Of a stretch of 64,000 nt of DNA, positions 17,398 to 27,349 are shown piece after piece (within the stretch, counting starts at the first letter, position 1; every line of letters begins with the position of its first letter). Under the pieces are notes generated by a model. It was not told the DNA's origin, ran no database searches, and saw only the letters and a program-made list of their open reading frames with translations. A program made the position numbers and the translations under genes. Origin of the DNA: UMGS172 sp045546915 (GTDB lineage: Bacteria; Bacillota; Clostridia; Oscillospirales; Acutalibacteraceae); assembly GCA_045546915.1 (NCBI GenBank), contig JAZQDU010000009.1:1-64000 (forward strand), written 5' to 3'.

Positions 17398-20300
17398 TTA
17401 TTTAACATATTTTACGTTATCCTCACCCAAAATATCGGTTAAAAGACGCAAAATTTCATCATTTACCAATACCCATGATTTTTGCGGTGAAATTAATGCT
17501 TTACCGGTAGAGGTTTCCTTAATAATAACCGGAACGCTTCCAAAATGCTCATCCATAACCTTACGGCACTTGATATAATCTTCACCATTAATTGAAGAAA
17601 CCCTCAAATAAAGTCCTCTTTTAACATTCTTTTTAGGTTGCGAAGAGTTATCTGCGGAAATTTCGGAATCTCTTTTGACCTTTTCAATTATATCACAAAC
17701 CAAATCAACCTCGCCCGATTCTTTAACCGAAACACGGCCGGTAAACTTTAAAACCGAACCTGATGATAAAAGATTTACATATTCAGAATAAAGTTTTGGG
17801 AAAAGAATAACATTAACATTACCGTAAATGTCCTCAACGTCTGCGAATGCCATAATTTGGTCATTTTTAGTTGACTTTTTACGTAATTTTGATACCATCG
17901 CCACTAATGACACACGTTTTGAGTCAAGGCGTACATTTTTTTCGGTATCATTAAGGTCATATGTTTTAACAAGACCTTTTTGCGAACAACTGACCGAATA
18001 ATCGTTAAGCGGATGGCCTGAAATATACATTCCCGTTACCTCTTTTTCACCTGCGAGCAGTTCAAACTGAGGCATTTCGGGCACAAAATCAAGCACAAAT
18101 TCCTTTTTAACATTATTATCATTGCCAATACTGAACAAGTCCATCTGTCCGCCTGCAGTATAGCGCTTATCAGCCTCAATGTGCCTAATCAACGGCTCAA
18201 GTCCTTGAAGCATCTGTCTACGTGTATTATTAAACGTATCAAACGCACCGCATTTAATAAAACTTTCAACGGCTCTGCGGTTCAGCTCGTTTCCGTAAAG
18301 GCGGTCACAAAAATCGTACATTGATTTAAAGCAACCGTTTTGACGTTCTTTAATTAAAGCATCAACCAATGAACTTCCGATATTTCTGACGGCAAGTAAA
18401 CCAAAACGGATACCATCACTGTCAGCAGTAAAATTTCTGCCACTCAAATTAACGTCGGGCGGTAATATTTTTATACCTTTTTTCACACATTCAGCAATAT
18501 ACTTACCGAGTTTTGCCTGATTATCAAGCACACTTGTAAGCAATGCCGACATATACTGCTTTTCATAATGGCATTTTAAATATGCAGTCTGATAAGCAAC
18601 ATAAGCATAGGCTGCAGCGTGAGATTTATTAAACGCATACGAACTGAACGCCGACATTTCATCAAAAATCGCCGCTGCATCGCGTTCACTTACACCTCTT
18701 GCAATGCAACCCTCACACGATACCGAACCGTCAGCATTTTTTTCACCGTAAATGAATGCATTGCGCTCTTTTGCCATAACATCGTGCTTTTTTTTGGACA
18801 TTGCACGTCTGACAATATCGGCTCTACCCAGCGAATATCCTGCAAGCGAACGGAATATCTGCATAACCTGTTCTTGATATACAATACAACCGTATGTTAT
18901 CTCTAAAATAGGTTTCAGAAGTTCGGTACGATAAGTAATTTTATGCGGATTATGACGGTTTTCAATATACTTTGGAATAGAATCCATAGGACCCGGACGG
19001 TAAAGTGAAATAATAGCAATTAAATCTTCCAACTTTTCGGGTTTAAAAGACTGCAATACGTTTCTCATACCACCCGACTCGAACTGAAACACTCCGTCAG
19101 TACTACCCATGGACATCATTTTCATTGTATCTTTATCGTCCATTGGAATAGACTCGATAGAAAATCCCGAGTCAAATTCACGAATCATTTTAACCGTATC
19201 GTCGATAACAGTCAAATTTCTAAGACCCAAAAAGTCCATCTTAAGCAGACCGAGTTCGTCAAGTACAGTCATTGTATACTGTGTTACAACTGCTCCGTCA
19301 TTAGTCGCCAGCGGAACGTAATCGCTAACCGGCCTATCGGTAATAACAACACCCGCAGCATGAGTAGAAGCATGACGGGGCATACCCTCTACCCTTTTAG
19401 CCATATCAATAAGACGTCGAGTTGTTTCGTCAGCCTCATATTCATTCTTTAATTCCTGTGATTTTTGTAATGCCGCGTCTATTGTAATTTTAAGTTCCTG
19501 CGGAATCATTTTAGCAATCTTATCACAAGAAGCATACGGAATATCAAGCGCTCTGCCAACGTCTCTTACCGCCGCTCTTGCAGCCATTGTACCGAATGTG
19601 ACAATTTGGGCAACGTGGTCACTGCCGTATTTTGAAATTACATAATCAATAACCTCTTGACGTCTAACATAACAAAAATCAATATCAAAGTCGGGCATTG
19701 AAACACGTTCGGGATTAAGAAAACGCTCGAAAAGAAGATTATATTTTATAGGGTCGATACCCGTAATGCCTATACAGTAAGCAACAATGCTTCCGGCACC
19801 CGAACCTCTTCCGGGACCAACCGGAATTTTTTTGGATTTTGCGTAATTTACAAAATCCGAAACTATCAGAAAATAATCAACGTATCCCATTCGGTTAATA
19901 ACAGACAGCTCATACTGCAAGCGTTCATTAACAGCATCGGGGATATTATCACCGTAAATTCTCTTGGCACCTAATAAACTTAGTTCCTTAAGATGCTCAA
20001 AATGGTCCTTATCACCAATATCAAAAAACGGAAGTTTGGTATTACCAAATTCAAAGTCAAAATTGCACATATCGGCGATTTTAACAGTGTTTTCAACCGC
20101 TTCCATTGGAAACTTTTCTGCCATTTCTTGTGCAGATTTTAAATAAAACTCATTAGTTTCAAACTCAAGACCGCTTTTTTCATTTACCGTATGGTTAGTA
20201 CCGATGCAAATAAGCACCTTTTGTACTTCGCTATCTTCTTTTGCCACATAGTGAACGTCATTAGTTGCGACAAGCGGAATACCCGTTTCGCTTGACAACC

Positions 20301-20874
20301 TAATTATTTGGGGATTAACACGCAATTCATCAGCAAGACCGTGGTCCTGTAGCTCTAAATAATAATTTCCCCTACCAAACAACGCGTCATATTTTAAAGC
20401 GAATTTTTTGGCATATTCGTAATCATTTCTAAGCAACGCCTTAGGTATTTCACCCGATAAACAGGCCGATAAAGCAATCAACCCGCCGGAGTGCTTTTCT
20501 AACAGTTCCTCATCAATTCGAGGTTTGGAATAAAAGCCTTCGGTAAAAGATTTTGACACCATCTCGGTCAAATTGCGATAACCCTCAGCGTTTTTGCAAA
20601 GCAAAACCAGGTGACGGTATTCACCGTCATACTCGCGAACTTTATCAAAACGTGTGCGGGGCGCAACATAAACTTCGCAACCTATAATAGGCTTTATTCC
20701 AGCGTTTTTAGCCGCTTTATAAAATTCTACTGCACCGTACATAACGCCGTGATCGGTAATTGCAAGCGCTTTTTGTCCTAAATTTTTAGCGGCACTTATT
20801 AAATCTTTAATACGGCAAGCACCGTCTAAAAGACTATATTCAGTATGATTATGAAGATGAACAAAGTCTGCCAC
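17398..20874 (-). CDS. dnaE: DNA polymerase III subunit alpha
   Basis: Replicative or lagging-strand DNA polymerase of the C family; 1158 residues, full length. The N-terminal PHP domain begins with HLHNHTEYS (6-14). The palm carries the catalytic PDFDIDF motif near residue 395. Helix-hairpin-helix, OB-fold (VSLVAMVSKLR region) and C-terminal segments follow. The start is GTG at 20874 behind GGAGG. Low-GC Gram-positives often have PolC as well; that gene is not in this window. It sits in an operon after whiA. Confidence 0.96.
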   Translation of the reverse strand: MADFVHLHNHTEYSLLDGACRIKDLISAAKNLGQKALAITDHGVMYGAVEFYKAAKNAGIKPIIGCEVYVAPRTRFDKVREYDGEYRHLVLLCKNAEGYRNLTEMVSKSFTEGFYSKPRIDEELLEKHSGGLIALSACLSGEIPKALLRNDYEYAKKFALKYDALFGRGNYYLELQDHGLADELRVNPQIIRLSSETGIPLVATNDVHYVAKEDSEVQKVLICIGTNHTVNEKSGLEFETNEFYLKSAQEMAEKFPMEAVENTVKIADMCNFDFEFGNTKLPFFDIGDKDHFEHLKELSLLGAKRIYGDNIPDAVNERLQYELSVINRMGYVDYFLIVSDFVNYAKSKKIPVGPGRGSGAGSIVAYCIGITGIDPIKYNLLFERFLNPERVSMPDFDIDFCYVRRQEVIDYVISKYGSDHVAQIVTFGTMAARAAVRDVGRALDIPYASCDKIAKMIPQELKITIDAALQKSQELKNEYEADETTRRLIDMAKRVEGMPRHASTHAAGVVITDRPVSDYVPLATNDGAVVTQYTMTVLDELGLLKMDFLGLRNLTVIDDTVKMIREFDSGFSIESIPMDDKDTMKMMSMGSTDGVFQFESGGMRNVLQSFKPEKLEDLIAIISLYRPGPMDSIPKYIENRHNPHKITYRTELLKPILEITYGCIVYQEQVMQIFRSLAGYSLGRADIVRRAMSKKKHDVMAKERNAFIYGEKNADGSVSCEGCIARGVSERDAAAIFDEMSAFSSYAFNKSHAAAYAYVAYQTAYLKCHYEKQYMSALLTSVLDNQAKLGKYIAECVKKGIKILPPDVNLSGRNFTADSDGIRFGLLAVRNIGSSLVDALIKERQNGCFKSMYDFCDRLYGNELNRRAVESFIKCGAFDTFNNTRRQMLQGLEPLIRHIEADKRYTAGGQMDLFSIGNDNNVKKEFVLDFVPEMPQFELLAGEKEVTGMYISGHPLNDYSVSCSQKGLVKTYDLNDTEKNVRLDSKRVSLVAMVSKLRKKSTKNDQIMAFADVEDIYGNVNVILFPKLYSEYVNLLSSGSVLKFTGRVSVKESGEVDLVCDIIEKVKRDSEISADNSSQPKKNVKRGLYLRVSSINGEDYIKCRKVMDEHFGSVPVIIKETSTGKALISPQKSWVLVNDEILRLLTDILGEDNVKYVK

Positions 20875-20891
20875 AATGCCTGCCTCCTTTT

Positions 20892-21806
20892 TTACTTCTG
20901 TTTTATTTTACTCCTTGCATCGTCTGCAGCAACAATAATTCTTTGTAAACGGTGATTTATTCCTGAACGAGAAATGCCACCGCCCAAAATATCACAAAGA
21001 CTACTCAAAGACGCATCGGGATTATCGCGTCTTGCAACGGCAACGTCGTATAACTCAGGCGGTAACATGCCCAATAAATGATTATCGTCTAAAAATTTAA
21101 TAGCCTCGTTTTGTCTTACTGCTGCACCTACGGTTTTACCGATGTTTGAGGTCTCAAAATTATTTTTGCGGTTAAGTTTATTACGCATATCGCGTACAAC
21201 CTTAACCTCCATAAGTTCAAGCGTGAACTGAGTAGCACCCATACCGCCGATTATCTCCTCTATTGAGGTACTGTTTCCATAATAAACAGCGGTAACATTT
21301 CTTCTTGTACTGTAGTGCGCTTTATACCCAAAAAGTTCAAGAAAAGCCGAAAAAGCAAACGCCAACGTCGGGTCCTTAACAGCAAATTCAAGGTGATACC
21401 CTTTCTGAAGGTCATTCATACTGCCACAAGCGAGAAACGCTCCCCTTATAAATGCCCATCGGCAACATATTCGTTTTAAAAACTTGGGATTCATTATCCA
21501 GTCGGCTTCGCCCGAATCATAAAAATTTATAATTCGATTACGGTCAGCCTCGCCCGTAACTCTAACAGTAAACGAGGTGCCGCCATCATTCGATGTCATT
21601 ACAGTATGAGCACCGAAGCACAGTTTAATAAGCGAAGCATAAATCTCAGCCGTTTCACGACTTTTAGTGTTCATACTAATATCTGACTTACAAAACGACC
21701 GACTGAACAGCAAAAGACCGTAACATTCAGCAGTCCTGCAACAGCCGGTTGGTTTTATTTTACACAGTTCCGACTTGAGTTTTAATGAAAAAGACGGTAC
21801 TGCCAT
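20892..21806 (-). CDS. whiA: DNA-binding protein WhiA
   Basis: Conserved Gram-positive regulator: a degenerate LAGLIDADG-like N-terminal domain (RGAFLACGSMND segment near 126-137) and a C-terminal helix-turn-helix (LSSLCDILGGGISRSGINHRL near 268). It is 304 residues. In other Gram-positives it affects division and, in actinomycetes, sporulation genes. It follows rapZ by 3 bases, which is the standard rapZ-whiA pairing, and precedes dnaE by 17 bases. Confidence 0.94.
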   Translation of the reverse strand: MAVPSFSLKLKSELCKIKPTGCCRTAECYGLLLFSRSFCKSDISMNTKSRETAEIYASLIKLCFGAHTVMTSNDGGTSFTVRVTGEADRNRIINFYDSGEADWIMNPKFLKRICCRWAFIRGAFLACGSMNDLQKGYHLEFAVKDPTLAFAFSAFLELFGYKAHYSTRRNVTAVYYGNSTSIEEIIGGMGATQFTLELMEVKVVRDMRNKLNRKNNFETSNIGKTVGAAVRQNEAIKFLDDNHLLGMLPPELYDVAVARRDNPDASLSSLCDILGGGISRSGINHRLQRIIVAADDARSKIKQK

Positions 21807-21809
21807 AAT

Positions 21810-22670
21810 TTACTCCTTAGAAATATCACGGTGATTAACAACAACGCGATAATCCTGCTCTTGAAGATGTGTTGAAAGCATTTCTGCAAAAACAACCGAG
21901 CGATGTTTGCCTCCCGTACAACCAATCGCCACAACAAGTTGATTTTTACCCTCATTACGGTAAAGCGGAAGTGAATAATCAATTAAAGATAAAAGCCTAT
22001 CGCTAAGACCTTTGGCCTCAGGTAGATTTAGCACAAAATCCCTTACCTCGCTGTCAAGACCGGTCTTGTGCTTTAACCCGTCAACATAAAACGGGTTGGT
22101 AAGACATCTGACGTCAAAAACAATATCCGCTTCAGACACACAGCCGTTTTTAAATCCAAACGATAACACCTGAACAGTCATACCGTTATTAACATCATCC
22201 AAAAACAAATCGGAAATTCGTTGCTTAAAGGTAGATGTAGACGATGTAGTTGTGTCAATTACAAAATCCGATAATTCCTTTAAAGGTTTAAGCAATTCTC
22301 TTTCCTTAGCAACTGCCTCGGCAATGCTGATTTCAGAATTGCCCGCCATAGGATGACGACGTCTTGTCTCTTTATATCTTCTAATCAGTTTATCGTCTGT
22401 TGCATCTAAAAACAAAACTTTTAAGTCACATCCAATGCTTCGAAGATGCTGAACTGTTGGAATAATATCGTCAAACATTTTACCGCCTCTGATATCGGTA
22501 ACAAATGCAACCTTTTTAAGTTCGGAATTACCTCGAATCGACAGGTCGGCAATTGGTTTAATAAGTGTAGGAGGAAGGTTATCAATACAGTAATATCCTA
22601 TATCCTCAAGCGCATTTGCAGCAACGGATTTGCCGGCGCCCGACATTCCGGTAACAATAATCAGTCCCAT
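21810..22670 (-). CDS. rapZ: RapZ/YvcJ-family nucleotide-binding protein
   Basis: P-loop NTPase with Walker A GMSGAGKS (8-15) and the conserved C-terminal CTGGKHRSV segment (about 253-261). It is 286 residues. In E. coli RapZ is an RNase E adaptor that controls amino-sugar synthesis; in Bacillus the YvcJ homologue is a GTPase with a less defined role. The direct neighbourhood of whiA and murB fits the Gram-positive version and a link to wall precursor supply. Confidence 0.93.
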   Translation of the reverse strand: MGLIIVTGMSGAGKSVAANALEDIGYYCIDNLPPTLIKPIADLSIRGNSELKKVAFVTDIRGGKMFDDIIPTVQHLRSIGCDLKVLFLDATDDKLIRRYKETRRRHPMAGNSEISIAEAVAKERELLKPLKELSDFVIDTTTSSTSTFKQRISDLFLDDVNNGMTVQVLSFGFKNGCVSEADIVFDVRCLTNPFYVDGLKHKTGLDSEVRDFVLNLPEAKGLSDRLLSLIDYSLPLYRNEGKNQLVVAIGCTGGKHRSVVFAEMLSTHLQEQDYRVVVNHRDISKE

Positions 22671-22674
22671 TTAT

Positions 22675-23583
22675 TCACCTTCCCTTAAAAATAACCTCAG
22701 GTTCAAGAACAACACCGTAGTTTTTAAAAACCTCTTGTTTTATATGTTCGATAAGTTTTAATACATCATCAGCGGTTGCATCGCCGAGATTCACAATAAA
22801 TCCCGCGTGTTTATCGCTTACAGCGGCACCGCCTATTTGGAAACCTTTAAGTCCACTACCTTCAATGAGCGCACCTGCAAAATGTCCTTCAGGGCGTTTG
22901 AACGTACTTCCTGCACTGGGTAGTTCAAGAGGTTGCTTAGATTTTCTACGGTTCATATAATCGTCCATCAAAGCGGAAATTTCCGATTTTTCACCAGGTT
23001 CTAAAACAAAATCAGCCTTTAAAATGATTTCGTCGTTCGACTTAAATATACTTGTTCTGTATCCAAGGTTTAACCGGTCGGCATTTCTTGTAACAATCTG
23101 TCCGTCGTTTGTCAGTGAAGTACAACTCTTAATAACAAAACTAACCTCACCGCCATAGGCACCTGCGTTCATATAAACAGCACCGCCAACGGTACCCGGT
23201 ATTCCCCAAGCAAATTCCAGCCCTTTAAGTGAATTATCACGGGCTATTGCAGACACGCGAGTAAACTTAACACCGGCACAACAAGTTATAACATTCTTAT
23301 CTACTGTAACCGTTTCGTCACAAATTTTAACAACCGCACCTTCAATTCCCCTGTCGGAAACAAGCAGGTTCGAACCGTTCCCCAAAATAACCAACGGAAC
23401 TTCATTTTCGTTTGCACACTTTAAAATTTGTGGCATAAGTTCTATATTATCAGCAAAAACGAACACATCACAGGGACCGCCTATAAGAAAAGAAGTATGC
23501 TTGCTCATAGGCTCATTCAAAGCATAACTTACGCCCAATACGCTTAATGATTCACAAAATCTATTAATATTCAAAGCGGTCAC
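22675..23583 (-). CDS. murB: UDP-N-acetylenolpyruvoylglucosamine reductase
   Basis: NADPH- and FAD-dependent reduction of enolpyruvyl-UDP-GlcNAc to UDP-MurNAc. FAD-binding text GNGSNLLVSDRG (about 98-109), PGTVGGAVYMNAGAYGGE (about 149-166), catalytic SAGSTFKRP and a C-terminal EPEVIF glutamate are visible; 302 residues. The annotated start is GTG at 23583, but a TTG three codons in (23574) is better spaced from AGGTG and may be the true start. Its place here, away from the dcw cluster, is notable because the dcw cluster in this window lacks murB. Confidence 0.93.
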   Translation of the reverse strand: MTALNINRFCESLSVLGVSYALNEPMSKHTSFLIGGPCDVFVFADNIELMPQILKCANENEVPLVILGNGSNLLVSDRGIEGAVVKICDETVTVDKNVITCCAGVKFTRVSAIARDNSLKGLEFAWGIPGTVGGAVYMNAGAYGGEVSFVIKSCTSLTNDGQIVTRNADRLNLGYRTSIFKSNDEIILKADFVLEPGEKSEISALMDDYMNRRKSKQPLELPSAGSTFKRPEGHFAGALIEGSGLKGFQIGGAAVSDKHAGFIVNLGDATADDVLKLIEHIKQEVFKNYGVVLEPEVIFKGR

Positions 23584-23610
23584 CTGCCTTTAGAAAATTT
23601 AAAATAAGAT

Positions 23611-24567
23611 TTATCTGTAAATATTGCCTAAGAATGCAGCACCGATTATTCCTGCATTATTTCCAAGTTTAGCCGTTGTTATAACGGTCTGTTTTTCAAC
23701 ATTGCGTGAGAATCTTTCACGCTCGACGTACTCTCTAATTGGGCCAACAAGAGTTTCACCCTCTTTAGATATGCCACCGCCAATACAAAGTGCATCAGGC
23801 TGGAAAATATTAATAATGTCGGTAAGACCGCATGCAACATATTCGCAATATTTTTTTACAACCTCTGTAGCAGTTTTGTCGGATGCACGCATACCATCAA
23901 AAGCGGTTCTACCGCTTACAGACTCGATATCGCCACCAACAAGGTCCCACATTTTGCTTTGTTTATCGGCAAGCATTGCTTCTTTAGTTTGACGAATAAG
24001 ACCGGTAGCCGAAGCATAAGCCTCCCAACAGCCGTTACGTCCGCACGAACAAGCCTCACCATCTTTTACGATAACGATATGACCAAGTTCACCGCCTGCA
24101 GAATTAGCGCCCGACAAAATGTTGTTATTCATAATAACGCCACCGCCGACGCCGGTACCAAGGGTAATGGCAATAAACTGGTCACAACCCTTTCCAGCAC
24201 CCGCCAAAAGTTCACCATATGCAGCGGCATTTGCATCATTTTCAAGAAAAACCTTTCTTCCAAAGCGTGATTCAAGTAAATCACGCAAAGGAGTATTTAC
24301 AAAATTAAGGTTGGCAGAATAACAAATCTCGCCTTTTTGCGGATTAACACTACCCGGAGAGCCAACACCGACCTCATTAATGTCAGAAAGACTAAGTCCG
24401 GCATTTTTAATAGCCATCATACCTGCTTCATACATACTATCAGCAATTGCTTCGGCAGGACGAGGACAGTTAGTCTTAACCTTACCCTCACCAACAATAT
24501 TAAATTTTTCGTCTACAACTGCTGCGGCAATATTAGTACCGCCAAGGTCAATACCCAAATTATACAT
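23611..24567 (-). CDS. glcK: ROK-family glucokinase
   Basis: Phosphorylates glucose with ATP. ROK features: phosphate loop LGIDLGGTN (4-12), ENDANAAAYGE with the catalytic Asp, a second phosphate motif ITLGTGVGGG and the zinc-binding CSCGRNGCWE motif. It is 318 residues with no helix-turn-helix, so it is a kinase rather than a ROK repressor. Substrate specificity for glucose is inferred from family resemblance and the neighbouring hprK and pfkA. Confidence 0.88.
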   Translation of the reverse strand: MYNLGIDLGGTNIAAAVVDEKFNIVGEGKVKTNCPRPAEAIADSMYEAGMMAIKNAGLSLSDINEVGVGSPGSVNPQKGEICYSANLNFVNTPLRDLLESRFGRKVFLENDANAAAYGELLAGAGKGCDQFIAITLGTGVGGGVIMNNNILSGANSAGGELGHIVIVKDGEACSCGRNGCWEAYASATGLIRQTKEAMLADKQSKMWDLVGGDIESVSGRTAFDGMRASDKTATEVVKKYCEYVACGLTDIINIFQPDALCIGGGISKEGETLVGPIREYVERERFSRNVEKQTVITTAKLGNNAGIIGAAFLGNIYR

Positions 24568-24588
24568 AACTTTACCTCTCCTTAATTT

Positions 24589-25551
24589 TTAGAAAAATAT
24601 ATCTGTTTCTTCTTTACCGTTTTGTTCCTCATCCATCATACCAAGACGTTTAAGCAACTCCTGAGCCGCATTGTAACCCATCTTCTTCTGACGGTTGTTC
24701 ATAGCGGCAACCTCGATGATAACAGCAAGATTTCGTCCGGGTTTTACGGGAATTGTAACCGAAGGCACCTTGTTTTCAAGTATTTCGGTTGTTTCTTCCT
24801 CTAATCCCATGCGGTCATAAACCTTTTTCGAATCCCACTGCTCAAGATTAATGACAAGGTCAATCTTAGAAGTAAGATTAACAGCACCAACACCGAATAT
24901 GCGACGTGCATTAATAATTCCTATGCCGCGAAGTTCAATGAAATGACGTATATTTTCAGGTGCAGAACCAACCAACGACCTTGACGAAACACGACGGATT
25001 TCAACAGCATCGTCAGCAATCAATCGGTGACCGCGTTTTACAAGTTCAATAGCCGTTTCGCTTTTACCTACACCGCTTTCTCCAACAATCAAAAGACCTT
25101 CGCCGTAAACCTCAACTAAAACTCCGTGACGTGTAATTCTCGGTGCTAATTCAACGTTTAGAAAAGATATCAACGATGACATAAAATCTGACGTAGCATC
25201 TGCTGTTCTAAAAAGCGGAACACCATATGTTTCGGCAGCGGTTTTTATAGCATCGGTAACCGGAAGATTTCGCGAAATAATAACAGCAGCCGGCTTTGAT
25301 TTAAAGAAATCATCAACCCTTTTTAGATATTCATCCTCAGGAAACTGATTAAGGTACGCTTCCTCGGATTTACCGATAATCTGAATTCTTCCGTTATCAA
25401 AAAACTCGTAATACCCCCCAAATTGCAAACCGGGTCGGTTAACTTCAACGTTTGATATATAGATATTTTCGGCAGGTGCAGGCAAAAATACAATTTCTAA
25501 TTTAAAATTTTTAATTATTTTTGCCAAAGAAACCGAATAAGGTGAACTCAT
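24589..25551 (-). CDS. hprK: HPr kinase/phosphorylase
   Basis: Phosphorylates HPr on a serine and reverses the reaction, the sensor step of Gram-positive carbon catabolite control. Walker A is GESGVGKS in the central part, and the family signature LRGIGIINARRIFGVGAV follows. The start is set at the ATG at 25551 (MSSPYSVSL), giving 320 residues; the frame is open 9 more codons only by using a TTG. It heads the hprK-glcK-murB-rapZ-whiA-dnaE-pfkA gene string, with a promoter at 25613-25641. Confidence 0.93.
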   Translation of the reverse strand: MSSPYSVSLAKIIKNFKLEIVFLPAPAENIYISNVEVNRPGLQFGGYYEFFDNGRIQIIGKSEEAYLNQFPEDEYLKRVDDFFKSKPAAVIISRNLPVTDAIKTAAETYGVPLFRTADATSDFMSSLISFLNVELAPRITRHGVLVEVYGEGLLIVGESGVGKSETAIELVKRGHRLIADDAVEIRRVSSRSLVGSAPENIRHFIELRGIGIINARRIFGVGAVNLTSKIDLVINLEQWDSKKVYDRMGLEEETTEILENKVPSVTIPVKPGRNLAVIIEVAAMNNRQKKMGYNAAQELLKRLGMMDEEQNGKEETDIFF

Positions 25552-25612
25552 TTTTTCACAATCCCCTTTCATTTTCAAGAGCAGAGCATACTGCCACTAA
25601 TAATCCAATGAT

Positions 25613-25641
25613 ATTATACTATATAATTAAATAATTTTAAA
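25613..25641 (-). promoter_or_regulatory. Probable promoter of the hprK operon
   Basis: Minus strand: TTTAAA (25636-25641), 17-base spacer, TATAAT (25613-25618). The -10 is perfect and the -35 is weak (four of six). It lies in the divergent gap with ychF, about 60 bases upstream of hprK. Confidence 0.55.
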
Positions 25642-25682
25642 GAGTAAATTTTAATATATTTCTAAATTTTATAAATATATTC

Positions 25683-25711
25683 TTGAAAAGATTGTAAAAA
25701 GAATATATAAT
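25683..25711 (+). promoter_or_regulatory. Sigma-A promoter of ychF
   Basis: TTGAAA (25683-25688), 17-base spacer, TATAAT (25706-25711), then a GGAG ribosome binding site and the ychF ATG at 25746. Confidence 0.75.
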
Positions 25712-25745
25712 CAAACGGTAAAATACTTTTTCGGAGTGAAATAAT

Positions 25746-26852
25746 ATGAAACTAGGTATCGTAGGACTTCCCAATGTCGGTAAGTCTACCCTTTTTAACG
25801 CAATAACAAACGCAGGTGCTCAAAGTGCGAACTACCCTTTCTGCACTATCGAGCCTAATGTCGGTATGGTTTCTGTTCCCGACAAGAGATTGGACAAACT
25901 TGCAGAAATGTATAATCCGCAAAAATTCACACCCGCTGTTATCGAATTTGTTGATATTGCAGGTCTTGTAAAAGGTGCCTCTAAGGGCGAAGGTTTAGGC
26001 AACAAATTTTTATCACACATCCGTGAGGTTGACGCCATTGTTCACGTTGTACGTTGTTTTGAAAACGACGATATAATCCATGTTGAAGGCTCGGTAGACC
26101 CGCTTCGTGATATTGAAACCATTAATCTTGAACTAATTTTGTCCGACCTTGAAATTTTGGAAAGACGCCTTGATAAGGCTAACAAAGCCCTCAAAGGTGA
26201 TAAATCATATCAAACCGAGGTTGATTTTATTAAGCGCCTTATTTCAGAACTCGAATCGGGCAAAACCGCCCGTTCGGTTGAAACCGATGAAACAGAAGCC
26301 GCTATTCTTTCAACTATTGAACTTCTTTCTTCAAAACCCGTTATTTATGCCTGCAATATGAGTGAGGATGACTTCCAAAACGGAATTGACTCAAACGAAC
26401 GATACAACATTGTTAAAAATCAGGCTAAACTTGAAGGTGCAGAAACATTACCTATCTGTGCATCGCTTGAAGCCGATATTGCCGAAATGGATGCCGAAGA
26501 AAAGGCTGTATTTTTGGAAGATTTGGGTCTTGAAAGTTCGGGTCTTGACCGACTTATCAGAACATGTTATTCACTTTTAGGACTCATCTCTTATCTTACC
26601 GCCGGTCAACCAGAAGTCAGAGCATGGACTATAAAAAAAGGAACCAAAGCACCTCAAGCAGCCGGTAAAATCCACACCGATTTTGAAAAAGGATTTATAA
26701 GGGCTGAAGTTGTAGCGTTTGACGACCTGATTGCATGCGGCAACGACGACAAAGCACTCATCGCTGCTCGCGAAAAAGGTCTTGTACGAAGCGAAGGCAA
26801 AGAATATGTAATGAAAGACGGCGACATTGTTCACTTCTTATTTAATGTTTAA
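25746..26852 (+). CDS. ychF: Ribosome-associated ATPase YchF/OLA1 family
   Basis: Obg-superfamily P-loop NTPase that in characterised members prefers ATP and binds ribosomes. G1 motif GLPNVGKST (7-15), G3 region DIAGLVKGAS (about 69-78), the altered G4 YACNMSE in place of NKxD that explains loss of GTP preference, and a C-terminal TGS domain. It is 368 residues, full length. Transcribed alone, with its own promoter and a bidirectional terminator shared with comEA. Confidence 0.95.
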   Translation: MKLGIVGLPNVGKSTLFNAITNAGAQSANYPFCTIEPNVGMVSVPDKRLDKLAEMYNPQKFTPAVIEFVDIAGLVKGASKGEGLGNKFLSHIREVDAIVHVVRCFENDDIIHVEGSVDPLRDIETINLELILSDLEILERRLDKANKALKGDKSYQTEVDFIKRLISELESGKTARSVETDETEAAILSTIELLSSKPVIYACNMSEDDFQNGIDSNERYNIVKNQAKLEGAETLPICASLEADIAEMDAEEKAVFLEDLGLESSGLDRLIRTCYSLLGLISYLTAGQPEVRAWTIKKGTKAPQAAGKIHTDFEKGFIRAEVVAFDDLIACGNDDKALIAAREKGLVRSEGKEYVMKDGDIVHFLFNV

Positions 26853-26863
26853 ATAAAGCAAAG

Positions 26864-26889
26864 AAGCAGTACACCACGGTGTACTGCTT
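26864..26889. terminator. Bidirectional terminator between ychF and comEA
   Basis: Stem of 12 bp (AAGCAGTACACC and complement) with a very short loop, followed on the plus strand by TTTTTTT. It lies between two converging genes and can serve both; the T-run favours the plus strand (ychF). Confidence 0.85.
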
Positions 26890-26892
26890 TTT

Positions 26893-27291
26893 TTATTTTA
26901 CATCAAATATTAAAAGGTCTTTTATATTATCAAGCGTTGCCTTACCTATGCCGCTGACATTAAGCAAATCCTCAGCGTTTTTGAAAAATCCATTTTCTTC
27001 ACGGTATTTTATAATTGCCTCTGCCTTCTTAATGCCTATTCCGGGTAGTTCGGTCAACTCTTCTGCTGTGACAGTATTTACGTTTATTAAATCGTTTATA
27101 TCGGATTCATTCGTTGTGGCAGAAGGCATCGACGATTTAGATGAAGTTTTATACTGAAAACTTGTTACAGACGCAGTATCCTCACTTTTCCGAGGTGTTT
27201 GCGATAACGAAAACGCAACAATTAATCCTGCAAAAATTAAAAACACACCAAAAAGTATTAACCTTTCAATCAAATTCGATTTCTTAGACAT
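26893..27291 (-). CDS. ComEA-like helix-hairpin-helix DNA-binding protein
   Basis: 132 residues: a membrane anchor at about 10-30, a Ser/Thr-rich spacer, then a ComEA domain (about 65-132) with two helix-hairpin-helix motifs (ELPGIGIKKAEAI and NVSGIGKATLDNI). In competent bacteria ComEA captures DNA outside the cell. It is shorter than Bacillus ComEA (205 residues) because the N-terminal oligomerisation region is missing. No comEB or comEC lies next to it, so a role in transformation is inference only. Confidence 0.85.
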   Translation of the reverse strand: MSKKSNLIERLILFGVFLIFAGLIVAFSLSQTPRKSEDTASVTSFQYKTSSKSSMPSATTNESDINDLINVNTVTAEELTELPGIGIKKAEAIIKYREENGFFKNAEDLLNVSGIGKATLDNIKDLLIFDVK

Positions 27292-27308
27292 CTTTTCACC
27301 CGAAATTT

Positions 27309-27343
27309 AAAAAATACCCACCCAAACCAATGATTCGGGTGGG
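27309..27343 (-). terminator. Terminator of the G5/3D protein gene
   Basis: Hairpin of CCCACCC (27317-27323) with GGGTGGG (27337-27343), followed on the minus strand by TATTTTTTA. It sits seven bases past the stop codon, before comEA. Confidence 0.75.
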
Positions 27344-27349
27344 GAAAAA